Source: Blastomussa wellsi | Taxonomy: Eukaryota > Cnidaria > Anthozoa > Scleractinia > Plerogyridae | Direction of reading: 5' to 3' | DNA length: 64,000 bases | NCBI GenBank assembly: GCA_947652115.1 | Contig: OX393562.1 | Coordinates: 22,978,923-23,042,922, forward strand | Shown: positions 12,201 through 24,200 of the stretch, one piece after another | Numbering within the stretch: position 1 is the stretch's first letter | Layout: each line of letters opens with the position of its first letter | Notes under the pieces: model-generated | The model's database searches: none | What the model was told of the DNA's origin: nothing | Seen by the model: the letters and a program-made list of their open reading frames with translations, nothing else | Translations under genes and position numbers: made by a program

Positions 12201-15200
12201 GCTGGTCGATGTACAACTACGGGTGGTTGGTGATAGATTATCGGTGGACGATGGAGTACTATTGGTGCTCTGTGAACAACTATGTCTGGTCGATGATAAA
12301 TTTCAGGTGGTGGGTGGTAAATGATGGGAGGTCGGCTAACAACTATGTCATTTTTCTTTGAAGCTTTCTCATCGTTTTCTCTTTGAGGGTGTAAAGTTTC
12401 TCCTTTAGTGCTCTCTATTTTGTTTTTCTTTTCAGACTTTTTGTGATGTTGTTCCGAATTAGCTTTATGCTTAAGCACATGCGATTTTCCAAATGCAGGA
12501 CTGTATCCATAGTTCAACCCTCCATGAAAGAATTGTGGAGCTCCTACGTACGTGCCAGTATGTTGCATGTGACTCGCATAAGGAACAAAGCCTGTATGGG
12601 ACATGTAGCTTTCTTGCGCATGAAAAATAGGTTGCCTCACCATAGGGGCAGGCTGATGAAACACTACTGGTGGTTGCCTATATATAACTGGTGGACGGTG
12701 AACCAATACTGAAGGTTGATGATATACGACAGAGGGCTGGTGAATTACTATATCAGGACGATGCATAATAACATCTGGCTTGTGATACACTTCAGTGGGT
12801 GGGTGATATATGAGCGTAGGCCTTCTCATTATCACTAGATTCTTTTTACCCCCTTCGCTATTCTGGTGCCCTTTTGTGTGAAGTCGACTTCTCGTTCCTT
12901 TTTTGGATTCTCCTGAGCGTCTATGTCTCTCTCTTTTTCGCAATGGACGATGGGATCGTCTGCTATGTTCTCGCTTTTTGTGATTTTCGTGGATCTTGCT
13001 GGAAACTTCAGGTTTTTCAACATGCTTCTGAACAAGAGACTTGCTGAATGCTAAAGGATGTGGACCACGCATAACTCTCCGGCTCTCCGGCTCCGGCGCA
13101 AAGTATTTAGTTCTGTAAGATTGATATGGAAACCATGGACCTCTGAAGCCAGTCCAGCTATTCCAACCACTTTGCTGGGCTAAGGTGTTGTCTGGTAAAC
13201 TGTAATCATATCTCCATCTTCCAGCATAGTAATGCGGTGCGCCAACGTAGGTGTTGGCGTGACTGATATGAGAGGCATACGGCACAAAGTGGGGATGACT
13301 ATGATACAAATCATGGGCGGTGTACATTGGCTGGCGAACCATAGGCGCAGGTTGATGAAACACTACTGGAGGCGGATTATAGATTATTGGGGGACGATGA
13401 ACAACCACTGACGATTGGTGATATACTACCGATGGTTGATGAATAACGAAATCAGGACGGTGGACAATGATGCTAGGCCTGTCGTAGATTTCTGGAGGGG
13501 GATGATAAATCAATGCTGGACGTTGTATAATTACCATGTTCTTTTTATGACCTTTTTTGTGATGCTTTTTATCCTCCTTTTGTGGGTGTAATGGGACAGC
13601 TTTCATCTCTGTCCTTTCGTTTAGGTCTTTGCTGTGTTCTCTTTTCTTAATTCCACCGAAGATATATTTTAACGTTTTCGCCTTTTGATCTGTTTCAGCT
13701 TCCTTTGTATCCCTTCTCGTTTTATTTCGTGAAAATCCGTCTGATCGCTTGCTTAGAGTGGCATTTTTTCCTTTTATAGTAGTTCCTAACTTTTCTTTCT
13801 TTGATCCTTTTTCTACTTTGGATTTATCAAACGCATGTCCCATAAAATGTCCAAAACCATGAGTTGGACCCCAATGGCTTGGGAAAAAGTGCGGTGCCCC
13901 TACATAAGAACCAGCGTGTGTTAAATGAGACAAATACGGCACAAAGTGAGGGTGAGCAAAGTACGTCTCATGCGAGTGAAAGATTGGCTGATGAACCATC
14001 GGAGAAGGTTGATGGAAAACAACTGGTGGCTGATGATAAATTACCGGTGGCCTATGTACAACGACAGATGGTTGATGAAAAACTACCGATGGCCTGTGAA
14101 TGACAAGGTCCGGTCTGTGTACAATGATGTCTGGTTTGTGATATATTTCTGGCGGCGGGTGATAAATTAGTGGTGGACGTTGCATCACCACTAAATTCTT
14201 CTTGTGTCCTTTGTTTGCATCTTTTTTGCTTTCAGACGTATCGTTATTACTTTTAAAGTTTTTTGCACTTTGCAGGGTTCTTCTATTTCCCTTTCTGTTC
14301 CCTTTGTCAGTATTACTTTTCCTTTGGTGTTTAGATGCTTTTTCAACAAGTGATTTACCGAAAGCATGATTATAAATACCACCGTAACCGTGGGTTCCCG
14401 ATCCCCAGTCGCCAGGATAAAAGTGTGGTGCACCCACATAGCTCTCTGTGTGGTGAACGTGTGATGAAAAGGGTACAAAATGGGGATGTGCCAGGTACGT
14501 GTCATGCGAATGAAGGATTGGCTGATGAACCATGGGCGAGGGCTGATGGAAGACAACGGGAGGCTGGTGGTAAATTACAGCAGGTCTATGAACCACTACT
14601 GAAGGCTGATGGAAGACTATTGAAGGTCTGTGTATAACGATATCCGGTCTATGCATAATAATGTCTGGTTTGTGATAAACTTCTGGTGGCGGATGATAGA
14701 TTAGAGGAGGTCTACGCATTATTACAAGATTCTTTTTGTTTCCCGTGTTGGTTGCATTTGTTTCGTTCTTCTCTCGGATTGCATCTTCCATGTCGTTCTC
14801 TTCCTTCTCTAAGGTTCTCCTATTATCTTTCAGGACTTGTTTGCTTTTTTGTACGTGCGTTCTTTGTTTCTTGTGAGATTTTTCTACTTCTGATTTGCCA
14901 AAGGCATGGTCAAAAGCATCCCTGTCTCCTCCCCATCCCCATCCGTTGCCATTGAAGTGAGGAGCACCCACATCATGTCCGCCATTGTAGACAAGTGATG
15001 AGTAGGGTTTTAAGTATGGGTGAGCAACATAACTGTCATGTGCTTGTAGAATTGGCTGTCTTACCATAGGGGACGGCTGATGGAACACCACGGGTGGTTG
15101 CTGATAAATCACTGATGGTCTGTGAACCACCACGGATGGTTGGTGATAAACAACGGAAGGTCTGTGAATAACAATGTCGGGCCTATGCATTATAATGTTG

Positions 15201-18200
15201 GGTTTATGGTACACCTCTGGTGATGGGTGATAGATTAGAGGCGGACGTTGAATAACGACGTGGTTTTTCTTTTTGCTCTTTTCATCTGACTTGGCTTTCA
15301 CTTTCTTGTCTTTCCTTCCTTGGTCGTCTTTTGCTGCTCGTCTAACTTTATCTTTGTGTTCTGACCTTAAGCTACCATTTTTTGAGGACTTATCATTCTT
15401 TTTTGGTACATTTGATTTACCGTAGGCTGGTCCGAACGAGTGTGGTTGGCTCCAGCCATAGTTCCAGCCACCTGGGTAATAATGCGGACTTCCAACATAG
15501 GTAGATGTGTGTTGTATCTGGGATGAATAGGGTACCGGCACAGGATGAGCGACGTAGGTATCGTGGGCATGCATTATTGGCTGATGAACTAAAGGCGAGG
15601 GTTGATGGAACACTACTGGAGGCTGTTGATATATAATAGGCGGCCTGTGAACAACAACGGAAGGTTGATGATACACAATCGAAGGACGGTGTATGACAAC
15701 GTCTGGTCGATGAACAATAACATCTGGCCTGTCATATATCTCTGGTGGTGGATGGTAAATCATCGGCGGTCTCGCTACGACAACTTTGTTCTTTTTATGT
15801 CCTATAGACTTCTCCGAAGACCTTTGATGTATTTCCCTTTCCCTTTCTGTATCACGTGTTGACCTTGGATGCGTTTTGTCTGTACTGTGACTTTCCTTTT
15901 CATTCTTGCTTGCGTCCCCCTTACTTATAGTTTTGCTGTTGACCTTTTCGACAGCTGATTTGCCAAAAGCATGATCCACATAACCACCAAATAGCGGCTG
16001 GTGGAAAAAGTGCGGAGCTCCTACGTATGATGCTGAATGATGAACCTGCGAGGTATAAGGCATTGGGACGGGATGCGCAAGATAAGTGTCATGCGCATGC
16101 ATGATTGGTTGGTGTATCATTGGTGGAGGCTGGTGAAATACAATCGGCGGTTGGTGATAAATTATTGCAGGCCTGTGAATAACAACTGAAGGCTGATGAT
16201 ACACTACCGAAGGTCTATGCACGACAATATCTGGACGGTGTACTATAACATCAGGGCGATCATAGATCTCCGGTGGTGGGTGGTATATCATCGGAGGTCT
16301 GTGAACAACAACAAGGTTCTTTCTGTCCCCTTTATTGGTTCTTGGTTTTTCTTTAGACACATTTGCTGCGCTATTTGTATCTTTATGATCTCCTCCGCTG
16401 TGTTTTTGTTTTATTGATATCTCTGGACTCTCGTTTTCTATTGTTGACCTTCCAATACCATAGCTCATTGGGTGAAAAAAGTGGCCATGCGCTACATGAT
16501 ACACGGGTGTTGGTTGGTGGAGTACTATAGGAGGTCTGTGTATAATCACAGGAGGTCTGTGTACTACAACAGGAGCTCGATGTATGAGGATTGGTGGGCG
16601 ACGGAAAACCATCGGAGGTTGATGCATAACAACGGTTGGCTTGTCAAATATGTCGGGTGGCGGATGATACACTATCGGCGGCTGATGAACTACAAGGTCT
16701 ACGTTCTGCTTCTTTGAACCCTTGTTCTCTCTCTTTGCTTCTGGGGTACTAATGGTTTCTCGTTTTTTGTCGGCCTTTGCTTTCAGGTCTTCACTTTTTC
16801 TCTCAGAATCACTTATGCTCCTCGATTTTGGGGCGTTTATCTCAGTATCAGTTCGCTCAATACCAGACTTTCCATATGCTTGGCGTGGGACAACAGGCCC
16901 AAAATAGTTCCCAGCAGGGTGCACATATGATGATGACGTAGGTACCATTATGTGCTGAAGTTGAGGTGTCATAATTTCACGAGAGTGAATTATTGGCGAG
17001 TGTATTATTGGCGGAGGATTGTGGAAGACGACGGGGGGCTGGTGATATATTATCGAAGGATGGTGAACTATTGTCGGTGGCTGTTGAAACATTATCGCTG
17101 GCCTATGATAAACTATTGGAGGAAAGTGCATCATTATATCCGGCCGACGGTAAACTTGTGGCGGTGGGTGATAAATTAATGGAGGGCGATGTATGATGAC
17201 GACGTGTTTACGATGTCCTCGGTGAGCAAAGGAGCTGATTGGTCGTAGATGATAGAAGCGTTTATTTCCACGATGGTGATGGCCATGCCGATAATGGCGA
17301 TGATGGTGGTGATGGTGATGGAAGTGGCGTTTGCTTAATTCTGTTGACCTCCTTTTACGCGTGTTATTGTCCTTTTTTGACGTTGAATCGTCACTGTGTA
17401 TCTCATGGTCTTTCTTTTTAGTCTTCTTGCTTTTACTATTTTCTACCTGTGACCTTCCAAAAGCCGGTCCATTCGACGAGTAGCCATACGTTGGCGATGG
17501 TGTGTATCCTGCGTAACCAGAGTAACCATTATTTGCTGTGTAACCGTATTGAGGTGTCTGCGTGAAGGGTACGTGTGCCGATAGGCCCCATCCGTAATCA
17601 TTATGCCCAGGGTAGAAATGAGGTGCCCCTACGTACGTTTCAGAGTGCGCAATATGACTCACGTGCGGACGGAACATAGCATGTGCAGCATAAGTGTCAT
17701 GGGCATGGTACACTGGTTGCGAAACCATTGGCGCTGGTTGATGAAATACAACTGGAGGTTGTTGATAAACCACCGGTGCTCTGTGAACGACCACAGATGG
17801 TTGGTGGTAAACAATTGAAGGTCGATGTATCACAATATCTGGTCTGTGAACAATGATATCTGGTCGGTCATAAATTTCAGGTGGTGGATGATAAATCATG
17901 GGAGGTCGTGCAACGATAACTTTATTCTTTCTCTCACCTTTAGTGTGCTTGCTTATCTGCTCTGTTGGTTTGACATTCTTTTCCGTGCCACTATGACGCT
18001 TTTGTTGAATTTTAGTCTTTTCACTGTTGATTTTAGCATGCTTATCGTTCTTTGGTTTCACAACTTCAGTTCTTCTTTCCCAGCCGTTTGTGTTTAATGC
18101 AGGAAATACGTGCCCTGTTGAACCGTGAGGAATGGAGCCAGGGAAATTAGTTACTCCACCGTGTGGTAAACCTACGTAGTGGCCAGCGTCGTTTACAACA

Positions 18201-21200
18201 GAACCCATATGGGAGGCAAAAGCCATTGGATGAACAACAAAACTGTCATGTGAGAACAGCAATGGTTGATTGACTGCTGGAGCAGGCTGGTGAAATACAA
18301 TTGGTGGTTGATGGTAAACAACAGCTGGCCTATGCACAACAACGGGAGGCTGATGGTAGACAATGGGTGGCCTGTGAATAAGAATAGGAGCCCTGTGTAC
18401 AACAATGTCTGGTCTGTGGTATACCTCTGGTGGTGGATGGTAAATAATCGGAGGACGGTTGACGACTACATCTTTCTTCTTTTTATGGGCATCTTTCCTC
18501 TTTCTTTTACGGTTAGCTTCCTTGGAGTCTTTCTTGGACATCTTGTCTGCAACAGAGCGTTTTGGCTTGTTAGAACTTTTGCCTTTGGCATCCGTGACAG
18601 TAGAGTCAGAGTGTGGTGTTTTCTTATTGTCGTGCTCAGTTGTGTTTTCTTCGAGTCGTGCGACGGTGGATTTCCCAAAGCCACAACCAGGACAGTGCAT
18701 GTGAATCATGTGCATAGGATAATGATGGATCAGATGGGAATGGTGAACTATCATTTGAGGTCCTTTGTGTATAACAATTGGCGGTCGATGGAAGAGAATC
18801 GGGTGGTGGTGAATAATATATGGGCGACGATGAATGATTATAGCTGGCCGATGAAACACTAATGGTGGTCGATGGACTATAATGGGCGGCCTGTGTATAA
18901 GAACTGGTTGACGATGAATTATAATTGGGGGACGGTGCACTAATATTGGTGGTCTGTGGAAGATGATTGGATGGCGGTGTACTATTATATCTGGCCTGTG
19001 AACAACTATGGAAGGTCGATGAATCATATGGCTTGGTGGATGATACAATATCGGTGGCCTGCGAATTATAAGAAGTGTCTTTTTGGTGCTATTGGTGTTT
19101 TTGTCTGCGTTTTCGTCAGGTGTAGAGATGTTTTCAGTTTCTTCACTACTACGTTTATACATTTCATATGGTTTCTCACCTTCAAAGGATGTCCACGGAT
19201 CTGCTAACTCTCGATGTATCCTCGCACTAGCGCCCACTGTAACGGCTTCTGTCCGTGATTTTATGTAAGGGCCGTCAATGGATCGTTGAATTCTAGCTGC
19301 AGCACCAACAGCTTTCTCTGGAACCTCATTGTATCGTTGATTATTCAAGTGGAAGTCACTGTAATAAGTGCTAGCCACTTGGTCTCCAAACCGTGGAAGT
19401 AAATCTGTAAGGCCTCTTTGAATTCTTGTACCCGCCCCAACAGGCTTCCTGTTCTCTTCCAAACCCCATTGTTTACCTGCCAATAAATCGGTCAATGCTC
19501 GCGCAATTCTTTTTCCCGCTCCACTGCGTTGCTTCGGATCATCTGCACCTTTGGTTTTAGGACTGTTTGCTTGATCGTTAGGTTGGTTAAAATCTGTCGC
19601 TGTCTTTGTTTCTTTATCCCCAGTTTGTTTGTGATCTCTAATGCCGTCTATATTGTTTCTGCGGGTGCCTGTTATGGGGACGTGTGATTTTCCGAAAGCT
19701 CCGGTACCTATACCATGCATAAATATTTCTTCATGAGGAACGCCCTTGTATGTAGCCACGTGTCGTACGTGTGATGCATAGGGAACGACAACAGGCTTTG
19801 TCACCCAGGTATCATGAGAATGTAAAACTGGCTGATGGACCATTGGTGGTGGCTGGTGGAAGACGATTGGTGGTTGATGGTACACAATAGCTGGACGATG
19901 AACCACCACTGGCGGTTGATGATAGATAATAGGAGCACGATAGAGTACTATAGGAGCACGGTGCACCACGATGTCGGGCCGATGGTAAATTTCTGGTGGT
20001 GGATGGTAGATGATTGGTGGCCTATGTATAACTACAGAGTTCTTCTTATTCGCCTTTTCTGTAATTTCCTTTGCCTTGTGGTAGAAAATTTTATGCTTCA
20101 AAGGTGAACCATGGTTCTTGTGCAGCTTTATCCCAGTTTCTGTTTTGTCTTTGCTTCTTGTGAGGGCAATATGCTTTCGTCTAGTATGGCGAGGCGTTTT
20201 ACTGCTTTTTTCAGTTTTTAACTTTTTGTCCCTTTTTATGCTTTTTACAGTGGCCCTTGGTTCTCCCTTCTCTTCTTCCATATCTTCCTTTTTAGGCACC
20301 TTAGATTTTCCATAAGCCATGTAGTGAATTCCTCCATGTCCGTGGAAGTATGAGTGTGGAATATGATAGAAGTGCCCCGCATGATGCATTCGGGAGCCGT
20401 ATAGTCTTGTTACTGGTCTGCTCACATATGTGTCATGTGACCTGAATACTTGTTGGTGTATGACTGGCGGAGGCTGATGAAAAATAATCGCTGGCTGGTG
20501 GTACACAATTGCAGGTCGATGCACAATCACAGGTGGTTGGTGGTAGATTATTGGAGCTCGATGGATAACAATGGGGGCACGATGAACCACTATCTCTGGT
20601 CTGTGGTAGATTTCAGGTGGCGGGTGATAAACAAGCGGGGGCCGACGCACAATAACTGCATTTTTCTTTCCTCCTTTTTGACTCCCGGTCTTTTTGGTTT
20701 TCAGTTTCGAGGCAATGTTGTGCTTTGTATCTTTTATGGTAGAATCTGTGTCTGATTTTGTTGAATTGTTCTCGCCAGTTATCTTATTTCTTTCGGATGC
20801 TTTTTCGACAAATGATTTGGCCTGTTTTAATATATGTGACTTGTAAAACGAATTCCCATGCCCTCCAAAGTGATGAACAGTATAGGCATCTGGAACACCA
20901 ACGTAGGTGTGATGATGCATTACTCTAGCAGAATAGGGTACCACCACAGGGTGAGAAATCCAGGTGTCGTGAGACTTCAAAACTGGTTGATGAACCATGG
21001 GTGGAGGTTGATGAAATATCAAGGGTGGCTGGTGATACACTATAGCAGGGCGATGAACAACAACGGGAGGTTGGTGATAAAATATGGGTGCACGATGAAT
21101 CATAATTGGAGGGCGATGAACAACAATAATAGGGCGATGATAAATTTCAGGAGGTGGATGATATATTATTGGCGGCCGGCTGACAACAACAGTGTTCTTC

Positions 21201-24200
21201 TTCCCAGCTTTTTCACTGGACTCGTTTTTTGCTTTGTGGTCATGGTTTTCAAGAGATTCTCGCTTTGAAGCTGTTTCTGTCGAATTATCATTGTTTGTTG
21301 CGTTCTCTGTTGAAGGCGCGTTTTCTATCTTCGATCTTTTACCTATTGGAGGTCCTCTTCCAAATAGTGGATTTCCGTAGTTTGTGATAACATTTGGAAC
21401 TCCCACGTAGTGTCCAAAGTCCCGTACAACAGAGCCATGATGTGTAGCATAAAAGGAAGGATGGACAGTAAAAGAATCATGAGAATACAGCAACGGCTGA
21501 CTGACAGCAGGTGGCGGTTGATGGAAAACAATTGGCGGTTGATGATACACCACGGCTGGGCGATGAACAATTACTGGAGGTTGATGATAGATAATAGGTG
21601 GTCTGTGGATCACAAGTGGAGGGCGGTGAACAACTATGTCTGGTCGGTGGTAAATCTCTGGCGGAGGGTGATAGATTATGGGGGGACGGTTGACAACTAC
21701 ATCTTTCTTCTTCTTCTTTTGTATTCCTTCCTTCGAATCCTGAACCTCCTCTTTTTCGCTCTCCCGTTTGACTTTTAAATTCACGCCGTTGAATTCTGTA
21801 ATAGTGTCTCTCTTATCAACTGCACCGCCATTCAAATTTCTGAAGGTTAACTTTTCATTGCTACCTTCGGTTGAGGTCATGAAATCCCATTCATCGTCAA
21901 TTGCTCTTTTTCTCAATCCCTTAGGTTTCCATAAAGAAGTAAAATAAGCCATGTAATCACCAAAACTGTCGCGTTTTGTTTTCTTCTTATTGGCTATTGC
22001 GTGTGTAATGTTTTTAGTCTTTGTAGAGTTGCCGTGTGGTACTCTCTCTTTCCTGTACGAGCAGTGTGCTCCATGGCATCCCTCCCCATAATCACCAGCA
22101 TACACATGCGATGGAATTCCGTAGTACGTCTTCGCATGAGAAACCATGGATGCTGTATGATACACCATTGGCTTTGTCACCCAGGTGTCGTGGGAATGCA
22201 AGATTGGCTGGTGGACTACTGGGGGAGGTTGGTGGAACACTATTGGTGGCTGATGGTAGATTATTGCTGGTCTGTGAACAACAATAGGAGGCTGATGGTA
22301 AATTATGGGTGGTCGATGTAACATAATGGGTGCTCGATGAACGACGATATCAGGCCGGTGGTAAATTTCTGGTGGCGGATGGTAAATGATTGGTGGGCGA
22401 TGCATTACAATTGCATTCTTACGATTTCCTTTTACGTCTTTAGCGTGCTGTGCGTGTAGATGTGATACAACATGCTTTCTTTTCATTTTCTCGTCAGTTT
22501 TCTTTGTTTCTAATTTCCCAGAAGATTTTGCGTTTCTGCGATATTGATGTCGTTCGTGTGCTTTTGACGTAAACACATTAAGTCTGTGATACCGCTTCAG
22601 AGTTTTCTCCCAGCTTTTAACATTTACTTTTCCCTTGTCTGTCCTTTCCATGCTGTGCTTCTTTTCGAAGTTTGCATTTGTGTGGTTCTTTGTGGGATCC
22701 CTCTTTTGATCATGTAAATGTTCTTTGGTTGCACTTTTATTCTTTTTGCTTTTACTTGACAAAATTGCAGTTTTCTTGTAAGCCATCCTAGGTACCTCAG
22801 ACGATGGATTTACATTCCTGGAACCTAGCGCTCTGGCTGCTCCAGAAACAACCCCACCATTTCCAATACCTTCCATACCACCGCTAATTTCTCCTGGAAG
22901 GCCTTCCATGTTTCCCATTTGGCCTGGAGAACTAAGTCCCATTGCACCCATGCCGTTCATGGCGTTTATTCCACTCATCCCATTAAATGCATTTATATTA
23001 TTCATTTCATTTCCTCCATTGAAGTTTGAAAAACCGTTGATTCCGTTCATTGCAAAGTTCGCTGCATTGATTCCTCCAAGTAAGCCAGGTGGAGGATTTC
23101 CAACGACGTTTATGGGTGCGGGCATTGGGGTTATTACGTTCTGGCGTTGGGTAAATGGCATTCCTCCCCCAAAAGGTAACTGCGGTATTGTTCCTTCTTC
23201 GGGTGTCATACCCATCTGTGGCGATTCCATGCCGTTCATTATCGGAATGTTATTGTAAAACTGTCGCCTAAAAGGCCCATTCATGTGCCTGAAACGCCTT
23301 TTGTGACGTCTCCGGCCATGATATTTTGGATAATTGTCTGGCTCTTCCATCTGGGATCTTTCGTATAAATAAGAATCGTGAAAATGATGTCGATGACGGT
23401 GAGGGTACCAGTAACCCAAGTGGCGGCGATAAAAGGGTGCTTCGTCGTATAAGCTATCAAAACCACGTCTTTCCGGAAAAGAACGATATGGATGGAAACT
23501 ATTACCACGGTGAAAATGACTGTATGATCTTCGCATGCCAGGATACCAGTGGTGATGCGGATGATACGGTGGATAGCGATAATGGTGGTACAAAGATCGT
23601 TCTTGTGCAGCCGCCGATGGAGAGTGAGAACCCGGGCGTGAAACCACCTGTAAAGAAGCAGGTTTGGCTTTAACTTTCACTCCGGCAGAATTTGCGTTTA
23701 TTTCCAAGTCGGCAGACTTATCATCGACTTGAAAATGGCCCACCTCAGGTCCATTAGACGGTTTTGGTTCCGTATCTCTTTCTGTATAGGAGTCAAGATC
23801 CGATGCTCCACGAGTGGTCACAATTTCTGATCCGCTGTTACCCAAGGCGTCCCGGACGGGTCCAACAGGTGCATTTTGCATTTGAGGCACGGTGTGTATT
23901 GCTGCGTTTTCTTGAGGCGATGACTGAGCTTTAGTTGAACTCACTGCATTGTTTTCTAAAGGAGCTGCGGTGTTTTGATCTTTTGAAGTAGTTGTTGTGA
24001 CTGGTGTTTCAACTTTAGCTGTTGTGATTTTAGTTTCATTGGCATTTACCTGTTTGTTGACGTTGTTTGTTATTGTCGATTGAGCGTCCTGTGAACGTGC
24101 TTTAACATCAGAGATAGGCAAATTAGATTGGCTATTTTGCAATGGTGCAGAAGACCCGGTAATCTTTACTGCGTTCTTGTCACTGGGAATGTTTCCAAGC

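Noticed and set aside
12143..22321. Many plus-strand Trp/Tyr/Asn/Arg-rich frames
   Set aside because: Complementary shadows of the His-Pro repeat modules; each repeats at the module period and none has a start context or signal.
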